Origin: Planctomycetota bacterium
Lineage (GTDB): Bacteria; Planctomycetota; UBA8742; UBA2392
Assembly (NCBI GenBank): GCA_016712285.1
Contig: JADJRK010000001.1
Location: 744,001 to 808,000 of the forward strand
Length of the DNA: 64,000 nt
Direction: 5' to 3'
The position numbers and the translations under genes are program-made. Shown here one piece after another: positions 51,637 to 59,873 of this stretch. Under the pieces are notes generated by a model, which did no database searches, had not been told where the DNA came from, and saw nothing but the letters and a program-made list of their open reading frames with translations. Each line of letters begins with the position of its first letter. The stretch's first letter is position 1.

Positions 51637-52253
51637 TAGACCGCTCCTTCTTCGGACTCGAGTTTGTGTTTCAGCTCGGCTTCGGTTTTCAGGGCCTCGT
51701 CGAAGTTGCCTGCTTCTTCGGCTTCGTTGATTGTGTCGATTTCTGACAAGAAGCGCTCTTTCTCGGGGTCCTGGTCTTCAAACTCGCCGTCGATCTCCAG
51801 CCCGATGTCTTCCAGCGTGGCGTTCAGTTCATCCATGTACGCCTGTTCGTCGATCTGTTGCAGCGCGAGCTTGGCATCCAGTCCGCTGGTGCGAATACGT
51901 TGCAGCAGCTTGTTGACGCCGTCTTTGTCTTTGCGCTTTTCCAGCCGCTCTAGGCCGCGGATGTACTTCTTGAGCGCGATGCCTTCGAGGTTGCTGACCT
52001 TGGCGGTGCGACGGCTGAACGCGAAGTCGTACTTGATGGCCTTGAGCTCTTCCCAGAGGTAGTCGACTTCGATCTGGTTGCCCTCGCGGCGAGCGGCCTT
52101 GATCTGCTCAATCAAGGTGCCCTGCTTGGCTGAACTCTTGCGCAGCTCCATGAAGTACTTGCGTCGATCACGCTCAACCTCGCGCAGCTTCACCTTCAAC
52201 TTGCGCAGGTCGATCCGCCCGCCGAACAACATGCTGAAAAAGTTCTGTGGCAT
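51636..52253 (-). CDS. ESCRT-III/Snf7-like protein, copy 2
   Basis: The protein is 205 residues (AGGG-type site before the ATG). It is a charged helical protein opening FFSMLFGGRIDLRKLKVKLREVERDRRKYFMELRKSS-like helix 1 (about 14-45). The alpha1/alpha2 turn is IKAARREGNQIEVDYLWEEL (about 51-70), matching the CHMP pattern IKKMAKQGQMDAVRIMAKDL closely in spacing. A helical middle (about 80-135), an acidic segment (about 153-164) and a C-terminal DEALKTEAELKHKLES helix follow. Its stop codon overlaps the mobile cassette end. Proposed as a membrane-coat subunit. Confidence 0.65.
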   Translation of the reverse strand: MPQNFFSMLFGGRIDLRKLKVKLREVERDRRKYFMELRKSSAKQGTLIEQIKAARREGNQIEVDYLWEELKAIKYDFAFSRRTAKVSNLEGIALKKYIRGLERLEKRKDKDGVNKLLQRIRTSGLDAKLALQQIDEQAYMDELNATLEDIGLEIDGEFEDQDPEKERFLSEIDTINEAEEAGNFDEALKTEAELKHKLESEEGAV

Positions 52254-52376
52254 TGACCCTCCGGACTTCGTGTGGGGCTTCTGCCCCGGCTGACTGTTGC
52301 CGTATGCCGCTTACAGTGTGTGGTCTGAATGCCCTGCTGTGTGTTACGAACCAGCTCCGCTTGTGTAGCAGTGTCG

Positions 52377-53057
52377 CTACTCAAGCTCCGGTTTCTGTTT
52401 CATCTGCTTGTCTTCGTTCTTTGAAGCTTCTTTGCGCTCGTGCTCGGCTTGCATCAATTCAGCTTCGATGTCCGCGAGTTCCTGGTCCATGTTTGGCTTT
52501 TCGGACCTTGGCTTCTCACCCAGAATCTCTTTCTCCAGCGTGCGCAGTTCTTCTTTGTCTTTGGCGGTCAGCACGTCTTCGCGGCTTTGCGTCACGCCTT
52601 CGCCCGCGTGCACGGCTTCGCGGTACTTTTCCATGCCTTCTTCGAAGTCGAGCATCACACGCTCGACCACCGACTGTTCAATGCCCCGAAGGTCCATGGC
52701 CTCCATCGCCTGAATCTTGCCCACCAGGTTCAGGTGCAGCTCAATGTTCTTGTTCAGGATGTCGGCCTTCAGCTTCAGGCTTTCCATCTGCGTGCGTGTG
52801 CGCTTGATCTGCAGCAACACGAACTCTTTCTCGCGGTCGCCGACACGCCCGGACTTGATGTTTTCAATGCTGGCACGTTCCGACAATTCCAGCCGCGCCA
52901 GCTCTTGCCGTGTTTTGCGCAGCTCGACTTCATTCTGGGTAATCAGGTCGTCCAGGTGCTCAAGCATCTCGCGCGTGCTGTGCGCATCGCGGATCACTTG
53001 CTCGGCTTCGCCGGCTTGGCCCTTGATCATGTTTTTGATGCGGTCGAGCAGGCTCAT
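52377..53057 (-). CDS. ESCRT-III-superfamily-like protein, copy 3 (Snf7 or PspA type)
   Basis: The protein is 226 residues. The start MSLLDRIKNMIKGQ resembles PspA/Vipp1 N-terminal amphipathic helices. A long heptad-rich helix (about 28-110) leads to a KIQAMEAMDLRGIEQSVVERV segment (about 114-134), and DFEEGMEKYREAV is like CHMP alpha4. The C-terminal QELADIEAELMQAE helix (about 192-205) could be a MIM. Its start overlaps the vWA gene stop (TGATG). The coil is clear; which ESCRT-III branch it belongs to is uncertain. Confidence 0.55.
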   Translation of the reverse strand: MSLLDRIKNMIKGQAGEAEQVIRDAHSTREMLEHLDDLITQNEVELRKTRQELARLELSERASIENIKSGRVGDREKEFVLLQIKRTRTQMESLKLKADILNKNIELHLNLVGKIQAMEAMDLRGIEQSVVERVMLDFEEGMEKYREAVHAGEGVTQSREDVLTAKDKEELRTLEKEILGEKPRSEKPNMDQELADIEAELMQAEHERKEASKNEDKQMKQKPELE

Positions 53058-53833
53058 CAGGCCCTCATGCTTTCGAATCGGTCACGCTGGATAATCAGGT
53101 CGCCGCCGACTTCCTTGACGCCAAGGCCGGGTGTGCGCTCGGCATACAGGATCGCGCGGTCCGTGACCAGATCTTTGCCTACGGCGACGCGCTGGGCAAG
53201 GTCTTCAATCAGCATAAACCCGCCCGGCTCGCGCAGTTCATGGGCAGCCGAAAGCGCCGAGTCCACCCGCGCGACCTTCTGGTCCACGGGCTCAGGGTCG
53301 AACAGGTTCTCGAACAACGCCGGCAGGATCGCCCCGTCTTTGGGCGCGGTTACGGCCCAACCTGGATCGGCGTATTCAATCAACGCCCCTCGCCAGTTTG
53401 TGCCGCCCGATAGTGCTCGCAACACCTCGTCGTTGTGTCCGGCCATGTGGTCTTCGCGCGCGCCGGCAAATCCGATGACGAAGTAGATGTCCGGCCGCAG
53501 AGGCGCCAATGCCCAGCGCGCAGTTTCCTGGATTGCGTCGGCGGTGAATCGGCGTTCTGCGTGGCCGAAGTCGAGCACGACACAGACTTTGACCGATGCC
53601 AGGCCCAGCATCGGTTTGTGCAGCAAGCCGATGGATTCACGGCGGATGAACGGCCCCTTTCCGCCAGGGGAGAGGTCGCCTTGTCGGAAACTGCGGCGCG
53701 ATACCCGGTTAGGGTCGAAATCATACAGCGACCCCTCACCCGGGTGCGGCAGCATGCGTTGACGAACAATGCGGCTCTCGAGCCCCGAAAACAGGCTTTG
53801 CATCGCAGAGACGGCTGTGGCGCGCTCAAGCAT
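53057..53833 (-). CDS. vWA-like protein, DUF58 neighbourhood
   Basis: The protein is 258 residues from the ATG at 53833. It opens with FDPNRVSRRSFRQGDLSPGGKGPFIRRESI, reminiscent of DUF58 proteins. A VWA-like Rossmann strand KVCVVLDFG, with helices AIQETARWALAPL and the strand IYFVIGFAG, follows. The MIDAS DxSxS is not conserved (DFGHA), so metal binding is doubtful. It is the first gene of the ESCRT-like locus, coupled by overlap to copy 3. Confidence 0.55.
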   Translation of the reverse strand: MLERATAVSAMQSLFSGLESRIVRQRMLPHPGEGSLYDFDPNRVSRRSFRQGDLSPGGKGPFIRRESIGLLHKPMLGLASVKVCVVLDFGHAERRFTADAIQETARWALAPLRPDIYFVIGFAGAREDHMAGHNDEVLRALSGGTNWRGALIEYADPGWAVTAPKDGAILPALFENLFDPEPVDQKVARVDSALSAAHELREPGGFMLIEDLAQRVAVGKDLVTDRAILYAERTPGLGVKEVGGDLIIQRDRFESMRA

Positions 53834-53929
53834 GGCCCCTTGAGTATAGCTAATTTCACAACGCGTGAAGGGGCGGCGGGTTGCAGCGTTTCGTTGGCCC
53901 TCTAGGCTGTTCGCGGAAGGCAGGCGCAG

Positions 53930-55816
53930 TTGGCGGAAGCTTATCACGACGACGACGAGTTCCTTGGCAAGGCGTATGACGCCCGGCTGATCAAGCGGCT
54001 GGCCCCGTATGCCAAGCCGTACATCGGCCTGGTGGTCTGGGGAACGTTCTTCATGCTGTTCGCTGCCGCGTGCGAACTGATGTTGCCGCTGGTAGTTCGC
54101 GAAACGGTCAACGGCCCTTTCATGGTGATGGGCGATTCTGACGCCGCGGGAGACGCCAAGGATGAGGCATGGCGCACATTGGGCCTGTACTCGTTCGGGT
54201 TTCTGGGGCTGGTCGCGTTGCAATTTGTGACGCGCTACTACAACACCTACCTGTTCGCCAAGCTGGGCCAGAAGACTGTGCTTGATGTGCGCCAGCACTG
54301 CTACGCGCACATCCAGAAGCTGCCATTGCGCTTCTTTGACTGCAACCCTGTAGGCCGGCTTGTCACCCGCGTCACCAGCGACGTTGAGGCGATCGGCGAA
54401 GTCTTCGCCAGCGGGTTGGTGCAGCTGGTCGGCGACGCGCTGATCGTGATTGGCGCGCTTGCACTGATGATGTGGCTGGACTGGCGCATGGGCCTGATCG
54501 TGGTCGGGGCCATCCCGGTGATGGCGGGCATTACATGGGTGTTCCGAGGCCGCGCTCGCAGCAGCTTTCGCGACATGCGCGTGAAGCTGGCTGTTGTGAA
54601 CAGCTTTCTGAACGAGACGATCCAGGGCTGGCGTGTGACGCGCATCTTCGGCACTGAAAGAACGATGGCCGACAAGTTCGACCAGCGCAGCGCCGACTAT
54701 CGCGAAGCCAGCTACCGCACGGTGTTCAACTTCAGCATTTTCTTTCCGGTCGTTGAGCTTGCGGGCACTGCCACGGTCATGCTGGTGGTCTGGTTCGGCA
54801 CGACCGCAATCTTCGGCGGCACGCTGAACTACGGCACGTTCTTCGCGTTCTTTCTGTACACGCCGATGATGTTCCGGCCGATCCGCGAAATGAGCGAAAA
54901 GTACAATGTGCTGCAAAGCGCCATGGCAAGCGCCGAGCGGCTGTTCCGGATCATCGACACCAAGGATGAGGTCCGAAATCCCGAGCAGCCAAAGTCGCCG
55001 GAGATCCGGGGCGAGATCGAGTTCAAAGACGTCTGGTTTGCCTATGGCGACAAGGCGGCTGAGGCCCAGGACTGGGTACTGAAGGGCGTGAGCTTCAAGG
55101 TGCCCGCCGGCAGTTCGCTGGCGCTGGTGGGGGCCACAGGCAGCGGTAAGACAACGATCATCAGTTTGCTGATGCGCTTCTACGACATCCAGAAGGGTGC
55201 GATCCTGATTGATGGCGTGGATATCCGCGAGATGACCAAAGAGCATTTGCGCGCGGCGTTCAGCATGGTGCTGCAGGATGTGTTCCTGTTCGCGGGCACG
55301 GTGCTCGAGAACATCCGGCTTGGCGACGCGGCAATCAGCCCCGAACAGGTGAAGCAGGCTGCGGAAGTTGTTCACGCAGCCGCATTCATCGAAGGCCTGA
55401 ACGGTGGCTACAGCGCCATGGTGGCCGAGCGCGGCGCGACATTCAGCGCCGGCCAGCGCCAATTGATCGCATTTGCGCGCGCACTGGCGTTCAACCCCAA
55501 GATTCTTGTGCTGGATGAAGCCACGAGCAACATCGACAGCGAGACCGAGGCGCTGATCCAGGACGCTTTGAAAAGGCTGATGCAGGGCCGAACGGCCGTG
55601 GTGGTGGCGCACCGCCTGAGCACCATTACCGACAGCGACAACATCCTGGTGCTGCACAAAGGCGAAGTGATCGAGCAAGGCAGCCACGCCCAGCTGCTCG
55701 CCCACGGCGGCCGCTATCACAAGCTGTACCAGCTTCAGTTTGCGAATGGCGAATCAGCTGACGCGAAGCACGTGACCCCGACGACTCTGGGAGATGTACA
55801 AGCCGCAGCCGGGTAG
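53930..55816 (+). CDS. ABC transporter, fused permease-ATPase (MsbA-like exporter)
   Basis: The protein is 628 residues from a TTG with a GGAAGG site 9 nt upstream. A type I exporter transmembrane domain (about 20-330, six helices) is followed by the nucleotide-binding domain: GATGSGKTT (Walker A), FSAGQRQLIAFARAL (signature), ILVLDEATSNID (Walker B) and VVVAHRLST (H loop). It probably flips lipids or exports a hydrophobic solute. It is divergent from the ESCRT-like locus. Confidence 0.93.
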   Translation: MAEAYHDDDEFLGKAYDARLIKRLAPYAKPYIGLVVWGTFFMLFAAACELMLPLVVRETVNGPFMVMGDSDAAGDAKDEAWRTLGLYSFGFLGLVALQFVTRYYNTYLFAKLGQKTVLDVRQHCYAHIQKLPLRFFDCNPVGRLVTRVTSDVEAIGEVFASGLVQLVGDALIVIGALALMMWLDWRMGLIVVGAIPVMAGITWVFRGRARSSFRDMRVKLAVVNSFLNETIQGWRVTRIFGTERTMADKFDQRSADYREASYRTVFNFSIFFPVVELAGTATVMLVVWFGTTAIFGGTLNYGTFFAFFLYTPMMFRPIREMSEKYNVLQSAMASAERLFRIIDTKDEVRNPEQPKSPEIRGEIEFKDVWFAYGDKAAEAQDWVLKGVSFKVPAGSSLALVGATGSGKTTIISLLMRFYDIQKGAILIDGVDIREMTKEHLRAAFSMVLQDVFLFAGTVLENIRLGDAAISPEQVKQAAEVVHAAAFIEGLNGGYSAMVAERGATFSAGQRQLIAFARALAFNPKILVLDEATSNIDSETEALIQDALKRLMQGRTAVVVAHRLSTITDSDNILVLHKGEVIEQGSHAQLLAHGGRYHKLYQLQFANGESADAKHVTPTTLGDVQAAAG

Positions 55817-55952
55817 GTGCCGCGCTGGCTGAGCAGAGCCGGTTTTGGTGGTACGCCAAGCGTTGTGCTCGCAACACCTGAACCTGGGGCTGTAGGCGAT
55901 AGCGTTGTGATGGCGGGTGGCAGGCGAGCAGTTGCTGTTCTACAATGGCGGC

Positions 55953-56183
55953 ATGAAACTCAGGGATCGAATCGAGATGAATTCCGGAGTCCTTGGCGGC
56001 AAGCCCGTGATTGCCGGCACGCGCATCGCAGTTGAGTTAGTGCTGGATCTGCTTTCGAGCGGTGCGGGCGTTGACGACATTCTCAAGGACTATCCCCACA
56101 TCACGAGGGAAGACGTCCTTGCCTGTGTCGCATTTGCGGCCGACACAATTCGCAGCGAGCGAATTTATCCCGTCGGAGCATGA
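55953..56183 (+). CDS. DUF433 antitoxin-like protein
   Basis: This 76-residue DUF433 protein has NSGVLGGKPVIAGTRIAVELVLDLL, the family N-terminus, then DDILKDYPHITREDVLACVAFA. It overlaps the downstream gene by 4 bp (ATGA), typical of VapB/VapC-like toxin-antitoxin modules in which DUF433 pairs with a DUF5615 nuclease. Confidence 0.85.
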   Translation: MKLRDRIEMNSGVLGGKPVIAGTRIAVELVLDLLSSGAGVDDILKDYPHITREDVLACVAFAADTIRSERIYPVGA

Positions 56184-56587
56184 TGCTTCGCATTCTCGCA
56201 GACGAGAACCTGCCAGCTTCCGTTGTTGAACGGCTGCGTGAAGCGGGGCTGGACGTGGCCAGCATTCGCGAAGGAAGTCGCGGTGAACTCGACGGCAACA
56301 TCGCCAAACGAAGCGCGGATGAAGGCCGCATCCTGCTGACGTACGACAAGGACTTCGGCGAGCTCTTGTTTGCGAATCCACCACGGGTTGAACTCGCACA
56401 TGGAGAATGGGGCGTGATTCTGCTCAGGCTGGAGAAGATGCCGTACCAGGAGCGGAGTCATCGCATTGTCGAGGTTCTCACGTCGGGCAACATCAAGTTC
56501 AACGGCTGCTTCTCGGTGATCGAGGCCGAACGTGTGCGCCAGCGGGACCTTCCAAGACCTGGGCCGAGTTCACCCAATCAACCTTGA
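56180..56587 (+). CDS. DUF5615 PIN-like toxin
   Basis: This 135-residue PIN-like nuclease has ILADENLPASVVERLREAGLDV at the start and RILLTYDKDFGELLF in the middle, the DUF5615 motifs with the acidic residues of a PIN active site. It is the likely toxin of the DUF433 pair. Its 3' end overlaps the minus-strand adenylyltransferase gene by 18 bp. Confidence 0.85.
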   Translation: MMLRILADENLPASVVERLREAGLDVASIREGSRGELDGNIAKRSADEGRILLTYDKDFGELLFANPPRVELAHGEWGVILLRLEKMPYQERSHRIVEVLTSGNIKFNGCFSVIEAERVRQRDLPRPGPSSPNQP

Positions 56588-57577
56588 GTACAAAGCTCGG
56601 GCAATCGATGGGTCTTCCGTACCGTGCACCAGTGCACGCCCATTTCTGTACAAAGTGATGGTGAGCTTGTCGCTGTTGGCGCGCAGCAGGTAATCGTTCT
56701 CAGCTGTAACTCTGGCGCCGCGGGCGACGGAGTTGCGACCAGCCACCCAGTCAAAACGCTCGGGCGGCGCCAGTTGTACGCTGTTGCGACCGCAAAGGGT
56801 TGTGGCGCTGACGGCGCGCTTGCCTTCGAGCCACGGAAACTCGCGTTTGGCACAGCAGGGGCAATCGGGGCGCGGCGTGGCTGCATCCAGGACCTGGCGA
56901 TCGCCGGTCCACAGGTCAGAGCTGTACATCTTCTTGAACAGCGCGCCTTCGTTGCCACTCATGATCTTCAGCGCCACCACGCTGGCCCAGGCGACCGCCT
57001 GCATCACCGCAGGCATGATCACGCCGGTGGTGTCGCAGGTTTCTCCGCCTGTAGGCGGCTGTTCTTCCAGCATGCAGCGCAGGCAGGCAGATCGACCGGG
57101 AATCACCGGCATGCAAGTGGCGCGCGAGCCTACGCATCCGGCATAGACCCACGGAATGCCCTGCCGGACGGCCAGGTCATTGACCAGAAACCGCGTTTCG
57201 AAGTTGTCAGTACCATCCAGGACCAGCGTGGCGCCTTCGGACAACTTCGTGGCGTTGCGAAAGTTGAAGTCCTCTACGTGAGCGAAAAGCTTCACGTCGC
57301 TATTCACTCGCTGCAGGGCAATGCGCGCGGCTACGGCCTTTGGCAGTGCACTGCGCGCGTCTTCTTCGCTGAACAGGCTTTGGCGCTGCAGGTTGCTTTC
57401 TTCGACGAAATCACGGTCGACGATGCGCAGCTCACCTATCCCGGCGCGCACACAAAACTCGGCCAGGTGTGTCCCTAATGCGCCGCAGCCGACCAGCAGC
57501 ACCCGCGACGCGCGGATGCGCGCCTGGCCCTGCGGGCCGATCGGTTCGAACAACTCCTGCCGTGAGTAGCGTGACAT
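56570..57577 (-). CDS. ThiF/MoeB/HesA-family adenylyltransferase
   Basis: The protein is 335 residues from the ATG at 57577. E1-like adenylating enzymes activate ubiquitin-like sulfur carriers (ThiS/MoaD). The nucleotide loop is LLVGCGALG, the metal-binding pairs are CLRC and CPCC, and the catalytic Cys lies in GGETCDTTGVI. The C-terminal about 80 residues form the small extension often seen in this family. No thiS, moaD or cysO is next door. Confidence 0.9.
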   Translation of the reverse strand: MSRYSRQELFEPIGPQGQARIRASRVLLVGCGALGTHLAEFCVRAGIGELRIVDRDFVEESNLQRQSLFSEEDARSALPKAVAARIALQRVNSDVKLFAHVEDFNFRNATKLSEGATLVLDGTDNFETRFLVNDLAVRQGIPWVYAGCVGSRATCMPVIPGRSACLRCMLEEQPPTGGETCDTTGVIMPAVMQAVAWASVVALKIMSGNEGALFKKMYSSDLWTGDRQVLDAATPRPDCPCCAKREFPWLEGKRAVSATTLCGRNSVQLAPPERFDWVAGRNSVARGARVTAENDYLLRANSDKLTITLYRNGRALVHGTEDPSIARALYSRLIG

Positions 57578-57581
57578 GACG

Positions 57582-58181
57582 CTAGTGTTGCGCCGTCTGG
57601 GCGCGCCGCAAGGCCCCGAAGTAAGGCACAATCGACAGCACGCTGATCAATCCCGTCACGCTGATCAGCACAATGTTGGTGCCACGGGCAAGCCGCGTGT
57701 ACTCAGGAAAGTAGTCAATCCCGAACTCAATCCAGCACATCGCGATCAGCACCAGCGTCTGCACCAACGTCTTGAGCTTGCCCCAGAAGTTCGCGCCCAG
57801 CACAACACCCAACCGCATCGCGCTTGGCCTCAGATACACGTGCTGCACCAGTTCGCGCGCGATGAACGGCAGCGCTAGCCACAGCGGGTAAGCGCCGGCC
57901 ACGCCAAGGGCGGTCCACACCATGATGAAGAAAACGGCGTCCGCCAGCGGGTCAAAGATCTTGCCCAGGTCACTGACCTGTTTCTGCCGCCGCGCGAAAT
58001 AGCCGTCGCAGAAGTCCGTGAACATCGCCAGGCCCGCAAGCCACCCCGCCACCCACACGCCCCACCACGTTTCTTGCAGAAACAGCACGGCGCACACCGG
58101 CGCAAACGCAAACCGCGCGAACGTAAACACATTCGCGAGCGTCCAAAATCGGAAGCGGCCAGGCAGCGCGGCGGTACTCAT
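57582..58181 (-). CDS. CDP-alcohol phosphatidyltransferase (PgsA-like)
   Basis: This 199-residue membrane enzyme has the full signature DGxxARxxxxxxxxGxxxDxxxD: DGYFARRQKQVSDLGKIFDPLAD. Several hydrophobic helices follow. It most likely makes phosphatidylglycerophosphate or a similar lipid head group; the acceptor alcohol is unknown. Its start overlaps the P-II gene stop (ATGA). Confidence 0.88.
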   Translation of the reverse strand: MSTAALPGRFRFWTLANVFTFARFAFAPVCAVLFLQETWWGVWVAGWLAGLAMFTDFCDGYFARRQKQVSDLGKIFDPLADAVFFIMVWTALGVAGAYPLWLALPFIARELVQHVYLRPSAMRLGVVLGANFWGKLKTLVQTLVLIAMCWIEFGIDYFPEYTRLARGTNIVLISVTGLISVLSIVPYFGALRRAQTAQH

Positions 58182-58498
58182 GCGGTCACAGCTTCTACTC
58201 CGGCTGCACGGGCTTCAAGCACCCAGATTTTGCCATCGCCCTGCCGCCCGGTGCGGCATGCCGCAATCAGAGCATTGATGGCCGACTTGGCTTGTTCGGG
58301 TTCCACGGCAAACTCGAGTCTGACCTTAGGCAGGAATGCCACCGCGAAGCGGTCGTCGCGGTAGTCTTTCAAGTGGTCCTTCTGCCGGCCATAACCGCGG
58401 GCTTCAGAATGCAACACGTCCGTGACGCCCAATTCGGCCAGCGCTCGAATGCATGCGCCTAGCTTAAAGGGTTTGATGACGGCAACGATGAGCTTCAT
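58178..58498 (-). CDS. P-II (GlnB/GlnK-like) regulatory protein lacking the uridylylation Tyr
   Basis: The protein is 106 residues from the ATG at 58498. P-II signatures are MKLIVAVIKPFKLGACIRALAELGV, GYGRQKDHLKDYRDDRF and FLPKVRLE, then GDGKIWVL. The T-loop has YRDDRFAVAF where GlnB has YRGAEYVVDF, so Tyr51 is Phe and cannot be uridylylated. Sensing of 2-oxoglutarate or ATP may still occur. It is coupled to the phosphatidyltransferase gene. Confidence 0.88.
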   Translation of the reverse strand: MKLIVAVIKPFKLGACIRALAELGVTDVLHSEARGYGRQKDHLKDYRDDRFAVAFLPKVRLEFAVEPEQAKSAINALIAACRTGRQGDGKIWVLEARAAGVEAVTA

Positions 58499-58686
58499 TC
58501 TCGCCTGCCAACGTGGCACCCTGATTCGGGTACGATTGCAATCCTGTCATAGCGACAGCGACTTGTACCACCGCAAGCCACCATCCGCAACGTAACATGC
58601 CGCAAGTACTAGACTTATACACAGTCCTCTTGTCGCCATTTCACTGGCATTGCCTTTGCACTACACAAGCCGTCGGAAGGCAAACC

Positions 58687-59058
58687 ATGGCTCTGCGGCG
58701 TAGCATACTGCTTGTTGACGACAATGTCCCGTTGCGAAGCACGCTTGCGGATGTGCTTGAAGACGAGGGCGTTGAGACACAACAGGCCGGTCGCGGCGAC
58801 GAGGCCATCGGCTTGATCAGGCAGGTGCGTTTTGACTTGCTGGTGCTTGACCTGAATCTGCCGGACATGACTGGCGTAGGGCTATACAGCGCGGTCTATG
58901 AGAAGCTTCCCGGTGTCGGCTGCATCTTCATGACGGCGGAAGCGACGGAAAATCTGATCGAACAGGCGCTGCGCCTGAAGCCACTTGAGCTGCTGCGCAA
59001 GCCTTTCAAGGTAGGCCTGTTTCGTGAGTTGGTAAGACGCGCCATAGCGGCAAACTGA
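58687..59058 (+). CDS. Stand-alone response-regulator receiver (CheY-like)
   Basis: The protein is 123 residues from the ATG at 58687. The acidic pair is DD (LLVDDN), the phospho-acceptor Asp is in VLDLNLPDMTG, and T and K are in IFMTAEA and LLRKPF. There is no output domain. It overlaps the next gene (TGATG), which runs into groES-groEL, so it may co-express with them. No histidine kinase is nearby. Confidence 0.9.
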   Translation: MALRRSILLVDDNVPLRSTLADVLEDEGVETQQAGRGDEAIGLIRQVRFDLLVLDLNLPDMTGVGLYSAVYEKLPGVGCIFMTAEATENLIEQALRLKPLELLRKPFKVGLFRELVRRAIAAN

Positions 59059-59471
59059 TGAATCGCATGAGCCAACAACCGAACGATCCTGAAACACGCT
59101 ACGTGCTGGTGCAGACGCCCGCAGGTGTGTTTAAGTTCGCCGTGCCTGCCAAGATGGGCACCGACCCGGTTGCCATCGCCATGGAAATGTTCCAGACGAA
59201 CGTGGACAGCGGTGCAGCCGACCCGTTGCAGCAGACACTCCTTCAGCTCAAGGCCATGGCTGAACAGGGCACCGACCAGCCGCTGATCACCGGGTTGATG
59301 CTGTTGCGCCAGATGGCGGAAAAGGGATTGCTGCCGCCGTTGCCCGTGCTTGTGGAAGGCACCGGCATCACCGAGGAAGACCTGACACAGGCGGGCGGCA
59401 GCGTGCAAGCGCGAGCAGAGGTGCGCCGCGAGGGCCTGTTGGACCGGCTTGATAACGAAAACCTGAACTGA
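59058..59471 (+). CDS. Hypothetical protein in front of groES-groEL
   Basis: This 137-residue protein overlaps the response-regulator gene by one base. It has TRYVLVQTPAGVFKFAVPAKMGTDPV near the start and helical Gln/Leu-rich segments (DPLQQTLLQLKAMAEQG, ITGLMLLRQMAEKG). The C-terminus is RREGLLDRLDNENLN. No family recognised. It ends 25 bp before groES. Confidence 0.65.
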   Translation: MNRMSQQPNDPETRYVLVQTPAGVFKFAVPAKMGTDPVAIAMEMFQTNVDSGAADPLQQTLLQLKAMAEQGTDQPLITGLMLLRQMAEKGLLPPLPVLVEGTGITEEDLTQAGGSVQARAEVRREGLLDRLDNENLN

Positions 59472-59496
59472 CCTGAGAAACACGGAGAGAAGAGCT

Positions 59497-59790
59497 ATGG
59501 CAACGAAGGTTCGACCCTTGAACGACAAAGTGCTCATTGAGCGCGCGAAGGCTGAAGACAAGACCAAGGGCGGCATCATTCTGCCCGACAGCAGCAAGGA
59601 AAAGCCCAAAGAAGGCAAGATCGTGGCTGTTGGCCAGGGCCGCATCGCCGAAAACGGCGAGCGCGTAGGCTTTCAGGTCAAGACCGGCGACCGCGTGCTG
59701 TTCAAGAGCTATGCGGGCACCGACGTCAAGATCGACGGCAAGGACTACATCCTGATGAGTGAGGAAGAGGTACTGGCCGTAATCGAGTAA
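59497..59790 (+). CDS. groES: Co-chaperonin GroES, copy 2
   Basis: This 97-residue protein starts ATKVRPLNDKVLIERAKAED and has the mobile-loop TKGGIILPDSSKEK and the C-terminal MSEEEVLAVIE. It lies 25 bp after the hypothetical protein and 160 bp before a groEL. It differs clearly from copy 1 and probably serves the third GroEL. Confidence 0.96.
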   Translation: MATKVRPLNDKVLIERAKAEDKTKGGIILPDSSKEKPKEGKIVAVGQGRIAENGERVGFQVKTGDRVLFKSYAGTDVKIDGKDYILMSEEEVLAVIE

Positions 59791-59873
59791 GTGGATTTGA
59801 AGACCGAGGAGCAGAGGCCCAGTGTGCCGCACCGTTCTGGCTCTGTTTTCCTCGCGATGACAAACGAACCGAA

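Noticed and set aside
52377..53057. Assigning copy 3 as a straightforward PspA
   Set aside because: The N-terminal helix fits, but the rest is shorter than PspA and has a CHMP-like middle, so it is left as ESCRT-III-superfamily-like.
53057..55720. Long open frame on the minus strand through the ABC transporter gene
   Set aside because: Its N-terminal part is antisense to a well-conserved ABC exporter. Only the last 258 residues, from the ATG at 53833, form a credible gene.
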